A stretch of 64,000 nucleotides of DNA, taken from contig JACRQF010000013.1 of assembly GCA_016222825.1 (NCBI GenBank), positions 124,001-188,000 of the forward strand, read 5' to 3'. Each line of letters begins with the position of its first letter. Position 1 is the first letter of the stretch. Below, piece by piece: positions 1-10,318 of the stretch. This stretch comes from Verrucomicrobiota bacterium. Lineage in GTDB: Bacteria; Verrucomicrobiota; Verrucomicrobiia; CAIQCK01. Both the position numbers and the translations under genes were made by a program. The notes beneath the pieces were generated by a model. It saw only the letters and a list, made by a program, of their open reading frames with translations, did no database searches and was not told the DNA's origin.

Positions 1-1687
<1,687 letters not shown>

Positions 1688-1721
1688 GCGTCATCGGGCA
1701 CATAAGAACCCGAAAGCAACG

Positions 1722-1755
1722 AAGAGGCCCCGGGCGACCGGGGCCTCTTTCGTTT
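1722..1755 (+). terminator. intrinsic terminator after gdhA
   Basis: A perfect 12-bp stem (1722-1733 with 1738-1749) closes on a GCGA tetraloop and is followed by TCGTTT. It lies 35 bases after the gdhA stop codon. Confidence 0.85.
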
Positions 1756-1819
1756 GCGGTCGGGCCGGTTTCTCTGCTAATAGGAAGTAGTGTGCGGTTG
1801 ATCTGAAAGCGCGAAAAAC

Positions 1820-4399
1820 ATGACCTCCACATTAACAACCGGATTGCCCGGGCTGGACGAAGTGCTCAAGGGCGTCATGCCCGGCGACAATATTGTCTGG
1901 AAGGTGGAAACCATCGCCGACTACAAAGCCCTGGTCGTGCCGTATGTGGAGGCCGCTCATCGGTTGCGCCGCCGGCTGATCTATTTCCGTTTCGCCTCGC
2001 ATGAACAACTGGTTCCCGACAACTTGGGCGCGGAAATTCACCACCCCAACCCTGACTTGGGCTTCGAGCCGTTTGTCACGCAGGTGCACCGCGTCATCGA
2101 GGAAGTCGGCAAGGGTGCCATCTACGTTTTCGACTGTCTCTCGGAGTTGGCCGACAAATGGCAGTCGGACCAAGCGCTTGGCAATTTCTTTGTGTTAACG
2201 TGCCCGCGGCTCTGCGATTTGGAGACCGTTACCTACTTCGCGCTGTATCGGAACTACCACTCGACCGACTACGGGCTGGCCCCCATCACCACGACGACCC
2301 AGTTCCTGCTGGATGTCTTCCGGCACCAGAACCGCCTCTACATCCGCCCCATCAAGGTCCAGTATCGCTCCACCTCCTCCATGAACACGATGCACGTGTG
2401 GGAGGGCGACGCGTTCAAGCCGATCACCAATAGCGCCATTATCGCCGGGGTGCTCACCGCGGCCAAATGGCCCGGCTTGCACGCCAGTGGCCGCCTCGGA
2501 TTTTGGAACCGCATTTTCGCCAACGCCCAGAAGGTCCAGGAGAGTTTCAAAGCCGGCCATTGTCCGGCGGAAAAGGTGCGGGAGGCCTTCGACCATCTGA
2601 GCAGCATGGTCCTCTCCCGTGACGAAGCGATCCTGAAGTTGGCGGCCAAATACTTGACGCTGGAAGACGTCCTGGCCATCCGGGACCGCATGATTGGCGT
2701 GGGGCTGATCGGCGGCAAGGCCGTGGGCATGCTGCTGGCCCGCGCCATCCTCAAGAAAGCCAATCCACGCTTTGAGGATCTGCTGGAAGCCCATGATTCG
2801 TTTTACGTCGGGTCCCATGTGTTTTACACCTTCCTCGTGCGCAACGGGGTCTGGCGGATTCGGCAGAAACAGCACAACCCGGAGACGTTCCTCGAAGGCA
2901 TTGACGAAGCGCGCGCCATCATCCTGGGCGGCAAGTTCCCGGATTACACGGTGGAGCAACTCGCCCAGATGCTCGACTACTTCGGCGAGGCGCCCTACAT
3001 CGTGCGCTCCAGCTCGCTGCTCGAGGACAACTACGGCAACGCCTTCGCCGGCAAATACGACAGCGTCTTCTGCGTCAACCAGGGCACGCGCGAACAGCGC
3101 CTCCAGGCGCTGCTCGACACGCTGCGGCGCGTCTATGCCAGCGCCATGAGCGAGCGGGCGCTGCGCTACCGCCTGCGTCGCGGCCTGCTGGACAAGGACG
3201 AGCAGATGGCCTTGCTGGTCATGCGCGTCTCCGGCTCGGCCTACAACCAGTTGTTCTATCCCCAGATGGCCGGCGTCGGTTTCTCCTACAATCCCTACGT
3301 CTGGAACAAGGAGATTGACCCCAAGGCCGGCGTCGTCCGGCTTGTCTTCGGCCTGGGCACGCGCGCCGTGGACCGGGCGGACGACGACTACACGCGCGTC
3401 GTCGCGCTCAACGCCCCCGAGAAGCGTCCCGAGAGCAACTTCGACGAGGTCTGCGAATACTCCCAGCACCGCGTGGACTACCTCGACCTCGCCGCAAACC
3501 GCCTGGTCTCCAGCTACTTCAGCGAGCTGTTGGCGGAGCAGCCGGACCTGCCGCTCGACATGATCACGAGCCTGGACGAGTCGCAACAGCACCGCGTGCT
3601 GACTTTCGACGGCTTGCTGAAACGGACGGACTTCGTCAAGGACATCCACGACATCCTCCGCATCCTCGAAGACGCCTACCAGCATCCCGTGGACATCGAG
3701 TTCACGGCGAACTTCGTTAACGAGCAGAACTACAAGATCAACCTCCTCCAGTGCCGCCCGCTCCAAGTGCAGGGCTTGGACCTGGTCGAGCTGCCTGATG
3801 TCAACATCCCCGCCGAGAACCGGATCATCGAGGCCCACGGCGCCGTCATCGGCCAGAGCCGCATCCTCGATGTCGGCCGCATCATCTACGTCGTGCCGGC
3901 GCTCTACGGCAAGCTGCCCATCCCGCAGCGTTATGAGGTGGCCCGCCTTATTGGGCGCATCAACCAGGCCTGCAAGAGCGAAACACAGACCCTCATGCTG
4001 CTTGGCCCCGGCCGCTGGGGAACCGCCAGCCCCGACCTCGGCATTCCGGTCAACTTCACCGAGATCAACCACGTCGGCGTCCTCTGCGAGATCGTGGCCA
4101 TGCGCGAGAACCTCATCCCCGACGTCTCCCTCGGCACGCACTTCCTCAACGAACTGGTTGAGATGAACATGCTTTACCTGGCGCTCTTCCCCCACCAATC
4201 CCAAAACCTTCTCAACGAAGGCTTTTTCCTCAACGCCCCCAACCGCCTGCTGGACATCATCCCGCAGGCCGGCGCGCTCAAGGACATCGTGCGTGTGATT
4301 AACGTGGCAGACCTCTCCAAAGACCGCCAGACCATCACCGTCCGTGCCGATGCCCTCGAACAATGTGTTGTTGTCTATTGGCAGCCCGCGCTGCAATAA
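1820..4399 (+). CDS. KaiC-like / PPDK-N fusion (PEP/pyruvate-binding domain protein)
   Basis: 859 residues. The first ~250 resemble a KaiC/RecA-type domain (GLPGLDEVLKGVMPGD at the start), but the Walker A GxxxxGKT loop is absent. Residues ~290-650 resemble the ATP-grasp domain of pyruvate phosphate dikinase/PEP synthase: VGLIGGKAVGML near 295, APYIVRSSSLLEDNYGNAFAGKY near 395, and the closing NLLQCRPLQ near 643. The phosphohistidine and PEP-binding barrel domains are missing; about 200 uncharacterised residues follow instead. It is therefore not a complete PPDK, and its reaction is unknown. It follows gdhA but is separated from it by a terminator. Confidence 0.75.
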   Translation: MTSTLTTGLPGLDEVLKGVMPGDNIVWKVETIADYKALVVPYVEAAHRLRRRLIYFRFASHEQLVPDNLGAEIHHPNPDLGFEPFVTQVHRVIEEVGKGAIYVFDCLSELADKWQSDQALGNFFVLTCPRLCDLETVTYFALYRNYHSTDYGLAPITTTTQFLLDVFRHQNRLYIRPIKVQYRSTSSMNTMHVWEGDAFKPITNSAIIAGVLTAAKWPGLHASGRLGFWNRIFANAQKVQESFKAGHCPAEKVREAFDHLSSMVLSRDEAILKLAAKYLTLEDVLAIRDRMIGVGLIGGKAVGMLLARAILKKANPRFEDLLEAHDSFYVGSHVFYTFLVRNGVWRIRQKQHNPETFLEGIDEARAIILGGKFPDYTVEQLAQMLDYFGEAPYIVRSSSLLEDNYGNAFAGKYDSVFCVNQGTREQRLQALLDTLRRVYASAMSERALRYRLRRGLLDKDEQMALLVMRVSGSAYNQLFYPQMAGVGFSYNPYVWNKEIDPKAGVVRLVFGLGTRAVDRADDDYTRVVALNAPEKRPESNFDEVCEYSQHRVDYLDLAANRLVSSYFSELLAEQPDLPLDMITSLDESQQHRVLTFDGLLKRTDFVKDIHDILRILEDAYQHPVDIEFTANFVNEQNYKINLLQCRPLQVQGLDLVELPDVNIPAENRIIEAHGAVIGQSRILDVGRIIYVVPALYGKLPIPQRYEVARLIGRINQACKSETQTLMLLGPGRWGTASPDLGIPVNFTEINHVGVLCEIVAMRENLIPDVSLGTHFLNELVEMNMLYLALFPHQSQNLLNEGFFLNAPNRLLDIIPQAGALKDIVRVINVADLSKDRQTITVRADALEQCVVVYWQPALQ

Positions 4400-4525
4400 C
4401 CGCGTCCGCCCTCCATCGCACACAGGAATACCCGCCGCCGGTTGCCGTCGCTGATGCGCAGTCGGACCATCGAATGGGCGTGTAGATCAGGGAGGGGGTC
4501 GGTAAGGAACGTGAGGCTGTTCCAA

Positions 4526-4553
4526 TTGCATGGATAACGGCTGAGAATATTCT
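4526..4553 (+). promoter_or_regulatory. possible tRNA-Ser promoter
   Basis: TTGCAT (4526-4531) and TATTCT (4548-4553) with a 16-bp spacer lie about 45 bp upstream of the mature tRNA 5' end. Both elements are only partial matches. Confidence 0.3.
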
Positions 4554-4598
4554 TGCGCCGTCGCTTCGCGGTTCCTACGTTAGCCGGGCCGTTGCTGC

Positions 4599-4688
4599 GG
4601 AGAGGTGGCTGAGCGGTTGAAAGCGCCGGTCTCGAAAACCGGTTTGGCCGAAAGGTCAACGTGAGTTCAAATCTCACCCTCTCCGCCA
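4599..4688 (+). tRNA. tRNA-Ser (CGA anticodon), CCA encoded
   Basis: The 7-bp acceptor stem GGAGAGG (4599-4605) pairs with CCTCTCC (4678-4684), followed by discriminator G and genomic CCA. The anticodon stem-loop is CCGGT-CTCGAAA-ACCGG, anticodon CGA (reads UCG). A long variable arm (TTTGGCCGAAAGGTCAA) marks a class II serine tRNA, and GAGTTCAAATCTC forms the T arm. Confidence 0.95.
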
Positions 4689-4739
4689 TTTCCCTTGCGC
4701 GGCTTGATTTGGCAGCGTGTCAGTCGGAGAACCGCAACC

Positions 4740-5288
4740 ATGAACCTGAAGGAATTGCTATTTGGCCGCAAACAAAGCGACGCGGACCGCGACTTGACAG
4801 CCGATCTCCGCGCCAAGGCGGAAGACGGCGACGCTCACGCCCAGAACGAATTGGGCAGGGCGTTTTTTCTTGGCCTCTTTGGCCTCGCCAAGGACGAGGC
4901 GGAGTCCGCCAGATGGTTCCGCATGGCCGCCGAGCAGGGCGACGCCGCTGCCCAATACAACCTGGGATGGCGTTACGCCGACGGACGGGGCGTGCCGACG
5001 GACAAGACGGAAGCGGTGAAGTGGTATCGCAAAGCTGCCGAGCAGAATCATCCTGATGCCCAAGCCCACTTGGGCTACTGCTACTACACCGGCACGGGTG
5101 TGGAGAAGGATTGGGCGGAAGCCTACAAATGGGAGGACCTCGCCCGGGCGCAGGGCCGGCACGGCCTCAGCAAGACGGTCATTGCCAGACTGGAGAAGGT
5201 GCTGTCTGCGGACCAACTTGCGAAGGGGAAGAAGCTCTCCAACGATTTCAAGACGACCGTCATAGGCAGGAAACAGCAACCGCGGTAG
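4740..5288 (+). CDS. Sel1-repeat protein
   Basis: 182 residues beginning MNLKELLFGRKQSD. After a charged N-terminus come about three Sel1-like (TPR-related) repeats, each with the A..G...AQ..LG....G.GV pattern: GDAHAQNELGRAFFLG, GDAAAQYNLGWRYADGRGV and HPDAQAHLGYCYYTGTGV. Such repeats form alpha-solenoid scaffolds for protein contacts; no partner can be named. No signal peptide is visible. An in-frame upstream ATG at 4695 begins 6 bp past the tRNA 3' end and is less likely. The gene stands alone. Confidence 0.8.
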   Translation: MNLKELLFGRKQSDADRDLTADLRAKAEDGDAHAQNELGRAFFLGLFGLAKDEAESARWFRMAAEQGDAAAQYNLGWRYADGRGVPTDKTEAVKWYRKAAEQNHPDAQAHLGYCYYTGTGVEKDWAEAYKWEDLARAQGRHGLSKTVIARLEKVLSADQLAKGKKLSNDFKTTVIGRKQQPR

Positions 5289-5364
5289 CGGGGAAGGGGG
5301 GGGGAGAATCCTCTTTCTTCCCTCTTGTCCGGCCGCGGGCGGCGGCATACTGTTTCCTGTATTC

Positions 5365-6009
5365 ATGATTTATATTTTCGGCGACAGCCACGCCAACACC
5401 AACTTCGCGAACCTCGGTCTTCCGCACCGCAACTTCTACAAGAACGCCATCACCATGCACCGCGTTGGGCGGGATCGGAAGATCATCGGCCTCAGCGAAG
5501 TTCGGCAGACGGCGGAGGATATTTACGTCTTCTGCAACGGGGAGATTGACTGCCGTTGCCACGTCGCGCGCCAGATCGCCCTCGGCCGTGAGAAGGAGGA
5601 GATCATCGGCAAGCTGGTAGGCGACTACGTGAAAGCCATCCGCAGGAACGTCCGCCGCCACCGGGTCATCATCCTTTCGTGCGTCACCCCGCCGATGAGC
5701 CGCGCGCGGTATGAGGCCAAGCACGGCCCCATCACCCACGAGTTCCCGTTCGTCGGGACGGACGCGGAGCGGGCCGATTACTCGCGCATCATGAACCGCA
5801 TGTTGGAGGCGGCGTGCCGGCAGGCGGGGTTCATTTTCATGGATTACTACGGCGACTACACCGACGAGGCCGGGATGTTGCGCTACGACCTCTCCGACGA
5901 GGTCTGTCACATCCGGCAAAACGGAAAGATCCTGGAGATGCTCCAACAACTCGTGGCCAACCTGCCGCCGGTTGCCCCGCAGAATAACGGCTGGCGTTCC
6001 TTCTTCTGA
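5365..6009 (+). CDS. SGNH/GDSL-like hydrolase family protein
   Basis: 214 residues, starting MIYIFGDSHANTNF, where GDSH occupies the block I position of SGNH esterases (nucleophile Ser8). VFCNGEIDCRCH follows near residue 55, and DEVCHIRQNGKI near residue 174 may supply the block V Asp/His pair. Similar small proteins occur with sugar-modification genes, but no substrate can be assigned. There is no signal peptide, so it is probably cytoplasmic. Its TGA overlaps the ATG of tgt (TGATG), indicating coupled translation. Confidence 0.6.
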   Translation: MIYIFGDSHANTNFANLGLPHRNFYKNAITMHRVGRDRKIIGLSEVRQTAEDIYVFCNGEIDCRCHVARQIALGREKEEIIGKLVGDYVKAIRRNVRRHRVIILSCVTPPMSRARYEAKHGPITHEFPFVGTDAERADYSRIMNRMLEAACRQAGFIFMDYYGDYTDEAGMLRYDLSDEVCHIRQNGKILEMLQQLVANLPPVAPQNNGWRSFF

Positions 6010-7151
6010 TGGTGCTGCCCATGTTCCAGCTTCTTCAAACGGACACGGCTTCGGCCGCCCGCATCGGGCGGCTGACGCTCGCGCATGGGGTGGTGGAGAC
6101 GCCTTGTTTCATGGCCGTGGGCACGCAGGGAACGGTGAAGTGCATGACGCCGCACGAGATGCGGGAACTGGGCGCGCAGATTCTGTTGTCGAACACGTAT
6201 CACTTGAACCTGCGGCCGGGGGTGGAGATCATCCGCGGGGCAGGGGGGCTGCACCGGTTCATGGGCTGGGACGGGCCGATCTTGACGGACAGCGGCGGGT
6301 TCCAGGTGTTCTCACTGGCGAAGCTGCGGAAGCTGACGGATGACGGGGTGCATTTCCAGAGCCATATAGACGGGGCGGCGTGTTTCCTGGGGCCGCGCGA
6401 GGTGGTGGAGATCCAGCACGCCCTCGGCTCGGATATTGCGATGGTTTTGGACGAGTGCCCGCACTACCCGTGCGACCGAGAAACCGCTTGCAAAGCTGTG
6501 GAGCGTTCTCTAGCGTGGGCGGCTCGTTGCCGGCGGGAGGCCGCGGAAATCGGCTTTGCCGGCAAGCTCTTTGGCATTGTGCAGGGCAGCGTTTTCGAGG
6601 ACCTGCGGCGGCATTGCGCGGAGCAGTTGATGGCGACGGGTTTTGACGGTTACGCCATCGGCGGCTTGAGTGTTGGCGAGCCGGACGAGGAGTTATTCCG
6701 CATCGCGGAGGTGACGGCGCCGTTGCTGCCGGCCAACCAGCCGCGCTACGTGATGGGCCTCGGCACGCCGCGGCAGATCGTGGAACTGGTCGCGCGCGGC
6801 GTGGACATGTTCGATTGCGCGCTGCCAACGCGGGTTGGGCGCAACGGCACGGCGTTCACGCGGCGCGGCACGCAGAGCGTGCGAGTGGCGGCGTGGAAGG
6901 ACGATCCGCGGCCGGTTGAGGAAGGTTGCGAGTGTTATTGCTGCCGGCACTACTCGCGGTCCTATGTGCGGCATCTGTTCAACGCCGGAGAGATTCTTGG
7001 TTTGCGGCTGCTGACGTGGCACAACCTGCACGTCTATCTGCAACTGATGCGCGAGCTGCGCCGCGTGATCGCGGACGGGTCGTTTGAGAGTTTCCGCCGC
7101 GAGTTCGTGGCGAATTACAGAGTGAACAATCCTGAAGGAAAAGAGACGTGA
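6009..7151 (+). CDS. tgt: tRNA-guanine transglycosylase (queuine/preQ1)
   Basis: 380 residues. Exchanges guanine-34 for preQ1 in GUN-anticodon tRNAs. Visible signatures: ETPCFMAVGTQGTVK, LLSNTYHLNLRPG, the catalytic ILTDSGGFQVFSL near residue 95, LDECPHYP, and DMFDCALPTRVGRNGTAF near residue 268, which contains the nucleophilic Asp. Zinc ligands are CECYCC (~307-312) and the His in LTWHNLHVY (~337). Start alternatives are the ATG at 6009, overlapping the upstream stop, or the ATG at 6021. Packed with yajC and secDF, as in many bacteria. Confidence 0.95.
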   Translation: MVLPMFQLLQTDTASAARIGRLTLAHGVVETPCFMAVGTQGTVKCMTPHEMRELGAQILLSNTYHLNLRPGVEIIRGAGGLHRFMGWDGPILTDSGGFQVFSLAKLRKLTDDGVHFQSHIDGAACFLGPREVVEIQHALGSDIAMVLDECPHYPCDRETACKAVERSLAWAARCRREAAEIGFAGKLFGIVQGSVFEDLRRHCAEQLMATGFDGYAIGGLSVGEPDEELFRIAEVTAPLLPANQPRYVMGLGTPRQIVELVARGVDMFDCALPTRVGRNGTAFTRRGTQSVRVAAWKDDPRPVEEGCECYCCRHYSRSYVRHLFNAGEILGLRLLTWHNLHVYLQLMRELRRVIADGSFESFRREFVANYRVNNPEGKET

Positions 7152-7510
7152 TGATGACTAGCTTAACTTCGATTTTGGCGATGGCGCCGCCCATCGGCGA
7201 TAACGCGCCGGAGTGGGTGAAGATGATGAATTCGTTGCTCTTCCCGATTCTGATCTTCGTGGTGTTCTACTTCATGCTCATCCGCCCGCAGCAGAAGAAG
7301 CAGAAGGAAACCCAGAAGATGCTCGAGTCGCTCCGCAGCGGCGACGAGATCGTCACCACCAGCGGCATCCTCGGCACGGTCACCAACGTCAAGGAGAAGA
7401 CCGTCGTCGTCCGCATCGCCGACAACGTCAAGGTCGAGATGCTGCGCTCCGCCATTCAAACCGTCACCCAGCGAAGCAACAAGGGCGAACAGCCTGCTTC
7501 CAAGAACTGA
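7151..7510 (+). CDS. yajC: Sec translocon accessory subunit YajC
   Basis: 119 residues. One transmembrane helix (about residues 28-47, LLFPILIFVVFYFMLIRP) is followed by QQKKQKETQKML and the YajC core LRSGDEIVTTSGILGTVTNV. YajC associates with SecDF in the inner membrane. The start overlaps the tgt stop codon (TGATG); an in-frame GTG at 7148 and an ATG at 7154 are alternatives. Six bases separate it from secDF, so the three genes form one operon. Confidence 0.95.
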   Translation: MMTSLTSILAMAPPIGDNAPEWVKMMNSLLFPILIFVVFYFMLIRPQQKKQKETQKMLESLRSGDEIVTTSGILGTVTNVKEKTVVVRIADNVKVEMLRSAIQTVTQRSNKGEQPASKN

Positions 7511-7516
7511 GCCGCC

Positions 7517-10075
7517 ATGCAACGAAGCCTTCTCAACCGTTCCATTCTCATCCTGGCCATCGTCGCCGCGTCGTTCTACGCGTTGTGGCCCCCCAATGAC
7601 CAGGACCTCATCGCCACCTTCGAGAAGACCGCCACGCAGAAGGATGAGGCGTTCACCCAGCTCATGGAGGCCGTCCGCAAGGCGCAAGCGGCCCATCCGG
7701 AGCGCGCTTACGCGAACCTGCGGTCTTGTGTGGAAGAAAAGAACATAGACCTGAAGAAATACTTCCCCACCTTCGCCAAGAAGGATTCCAAGACGCCCAA
7801 CCTCGACATCATGGCGCGCGTCCAGCGGCTCAACGCCGGCAAGCTCCGCCTCGGCCTTGACCTCAAGGGCGGCACGTCGTTCCTGGTGGAACTCGATGTC
7901 ACCAAGCTCGACCAGTTCCGCCGCGAAGAGGCCGTCATCCAGGCCATCGAAACCTTCCGCAAGCGCGTGGACAAGTTCGGCGTCGCCGAGCCGGTCATCC
8001 AGCCCGTCGGCGAGACGCGCATTCTCATCCAGTTGCCCGGCCTGACCGAGGCTGACAAGGAATCGGCGCGCAACATCATCCAGAAGACCGCTTATCTGGA
8101 GTTCAAGCTGGTCTATCAGCCGGAAAGCCAGAGCGATCCCAGCATGGAGGATCTCGTGGCCCGCGGCGAGATCCCGCCCGGCTACGAACTGAAGGAACTC
8201 AGCGAGACGCGCGACGGCCAGCTTCACACCGAGAAGCTGCTCGTCACCAAGCGCCCCGCCGGCCCGCCGGCCAAGCCGCTGACCGGCCGTTACCTGACGC
8301 GCGCCGCGGTGCATGGCGATGCCTACACGGGCGCGCCGGAGATTGCGTTCCAGTTCGACAGCGAAGGCGCGGAAATTTTCGGCCGGGTCACGGGCGACAA
8401 CATCGGCCGCCGGCTGGCCATCGTGCTCGACGGCGAGGTCAAGAGCGCGCCGGTCATCCAATCCAAGATCATGAGCAACGGCGTCATTACCGGGCAGTTT
8501 GACTACAAGGAGGCGATGACGCTCGCCAACATCCTGGAGAACCCGCTCGAAGCGCCGGCGAAGATCATCGAAGAGCGCGGCGTGGACCCGTCGCTGGGCA
8601 CCAACAACATCGAGAGCGGCATTCGCGCGTCGGCGATTGGCGCGGCCTTCGTCGTTGTCTTCATGATCATGTATTACTGGCGCGCCGGCTTGGTGGCGAA
8701 CATTGCATTGCTGCTGAACATGATCATCCTGTTTGGCGTCATGGCCACGCTCGGTTCGACGATGACCATGCCTGGCATCGCCGGCATCGTGCTGACCATC
8801 GGCATGGCCGTGGATGCCAACGTGCTGATTTACGAGCGGTTCCGCGAGGAGTTGCGCGCCGGCAAGAACATGCGCGCCGTCCTGGACGCCGGCTACAGCA
8901 AGGCTTGGAGCGCCATTCTCGACTCCAACATCACCACCATCCTCTCCGCCATCATCCTCATTATGCTCGGCGCCGGCTCGGTCAAGGGCTTCGGCCTGAC
9001 GCTCACCATCGGCATCGCCGCCAACATCTTCACCGCCGTCGTCGGCACGCGCTTGATCTTCGAGTTCCTCCTGAAGAAAGGCTGGCTCAACAAGATTGGC
9101 ATGATGCACTGGGTCGGCATCACCAACATTGACTTCATGGGCATGGCCAAGTGGGCGTTCATCGCTTCCTGGCTGCTCATCGCCGCGGGCATGGTCAACT
9201 TCGTCCAGCGCGGCGGCCTCCACCTCAATGGCGAGGTCTATGGCGTGGACTTCGCCGGCGGCGACGCGCTCACCATGACCTTCGCGAATCGCGTGGACGT
9301 GGACAAACTCGACAAGGCAATTACCTCCGCGGGCATGAAGGAGAGCCTCATCCAATATCAAAAGGACATGGGCAGCGGCAAACAGTTCCTCGAAGTCAAG
9401 GTGGGCTATGAGGAAGGCCAGAAGGTTGAAACGGTGCTGCAAACCGCGTTTCCCGATGCCCAGTTCAAACGCGTCGGCATTGAGCGCGTTGGCCCCACTG
9501 TCGGCTTGGAGCTTCTGAAGGGCGCCGGCTGGGCCATCTTCTGGGGCCTGATCATGATCACGCTCTACGTGACGTTCCGGTTCGAGTTCCCGTTCGCGGT
9601 CGGCGCGCTCGTGGCCACCATCCACGACATCCTCATGACGCTGGGCTGGTATTGTCTCAGCGGGCGCGAGTTCTCCGCGCCCATCGTTGCGGCGATTCTG
9701 ACCATCATCGGTTACTCCATCAACGACACCATCGTCGTTTATGACCGCATCCGCGAGGATCTCAAGCTCGGCCAGCTCGGCGCGCATTCCTACAAGAGCC
9801 TGATGAACAAGGCCATCAACGAAACCCTCTCGCGCACGATGCTGACGGGCACCACGACCCTGGGCGCGACGTTGATCCTGTTCCTCTTCGGCACCGGCGC
9901 CATCCAGGACTTCGCCTACTGCTTCGTCGTGGGCATCCTCACCGGCACCTACAGCTCCGTCTTCATCGCCAGCCCCATCGTTCTCTTCTGGCACCGCCGC
10001 GAGCAACGCATCGCCGAACAGCGCGGCAAGGATGAGAAAGCCGCCGCCAACGAAACGACGACGCCCAAGGCGTGA
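7517..10075 (+). CDS. secDF: fused protein translocase subunit SecDF
   Basis: 852 residues, SecD and SecF in one chain. The SecD half has one N-terminal membrane helix, GLDLKGGTSFLVELD near residue 112, a periplasmic region, and a multi-helix bundle (GIVLTIGMAVDANVLIYER near 415). The SecF half begins near residue 530, with FAGGDALTMTF replacing the second GG motif, and a bundle containing IIGYSINDTIVVYDRIRE. Uses the proton gradient to aid late steps of Sec export. Fusion into one gene is common in Verrucomicrobiota and Bacteroidota. Confidence 0.96.
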   Translation: MQRSLLNRSILILAIVAASFYALWPPNDQDLIATFEKTATQKDEAFTQLMEAVRKAQAAHPERAYANLRSCVEEKNIDLKKYFPTFAKKDSKTPNLDIMARVQRLNAGKLRLGLDLKGGTSFLVELDVTKLDQFRREEAVIQAIETFRKRVDKFGVAEPVIQPVGETRILIQLPGLTEADKESARNIIQKTAYLEFKLVYQPESQSDPSMEDLVARGEIPPGYELKELSETRDGQLHTEKLLVTKRPAGPPAKPLTGRYLTRAAVHGDAYTGAPEIAFQFDSEGAEIFGRVTGDNIGRRLAIVLDGEVKSAPVIQSKIMSNGVITGQFDYKEAMTLANILENPLEAPAKIIEERGVDPSLGTNNIESGIRASAIGAAFVVVFMIMYYWRAGLVANIALLLNMIILFGVMATLGSTMTMPGIAGIVLTIGMAVDANVLIYERFREELRAGKNMRAVLDAGYSKAWSAILDSNITTILSAIILIMLGAGSVKGFGLTLTIGIAANIFTAVVGTRLIFEFLLKKGWLNKIGMMHWVGITNIDFMGMAKWAFIASWLLIAAGMVNFVQRGGLHLNGEVYGVDFAGGDALTMTFANRVDVDKLDKAITSAGMKESLIQYQKDMGSGKQFLEVKVGYEEGQKVETVLQTAFPDAQFKRVGIERVGPTVGLELLKGAGWAIFWGLIMITLYVTFRFEFPFAVGALVATIHDILMTLGWYCLSGREFSAPIVAAILTIIGYSINDTIVVYDRIREDLKLGQLGAHSYKSLMNKAINETLSRTMLTGTTTLGATLILFLFGTGAIQDFAYCFVVGILTGTYSSVFIASPIVLFWHRREQRIAEQRGKDEKAAANETTTPKA

Positions 10076-10318
10076 GTGTCCCTGGCCGGAGTTGCGGAAG
10101 TTAAAACTGCAACGGAAGCGTAAGCTGGTCGGGAGTCCGCGAAACGCGACTTCTGCTGGAATGCAGCGCGCGGTGATGTTTGCCGTGGCAACGGCATTGC
10201 CAAAACTGCCCGCATCCTCTTTATTCAGACCAGAGTCTGCCGTCTTCGGGAAATCCTCGGGGGTGGCAATGGTGTTGTTCGGTAAATCCTATGGAGCGAA
10301 AAGCCGAGTGAGCCTCGC

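Noticed and set aside
2195..4423. A long antisense frame across the KaiC/PPDK-like gene
   Set aside because: The same shadow effect; no protein-like features, and the sense gene is supported by domain motifs.
7163..10006. A 947-residue open frame antisense to yajC-secDF
   Set aside because: Produced by high GC and codon bias; composition is Asp/Glu/Arg/His/Ala/Val-rich without motifs, while the sense strand encodes the well-recognised SecDF.
10076..10318. A possible gene between secDF and the antiporter
   Set aside because: The open frame (10032-10322) overlaps the end of secDF and reads as a basic, low-complexity shadow with no start signal.
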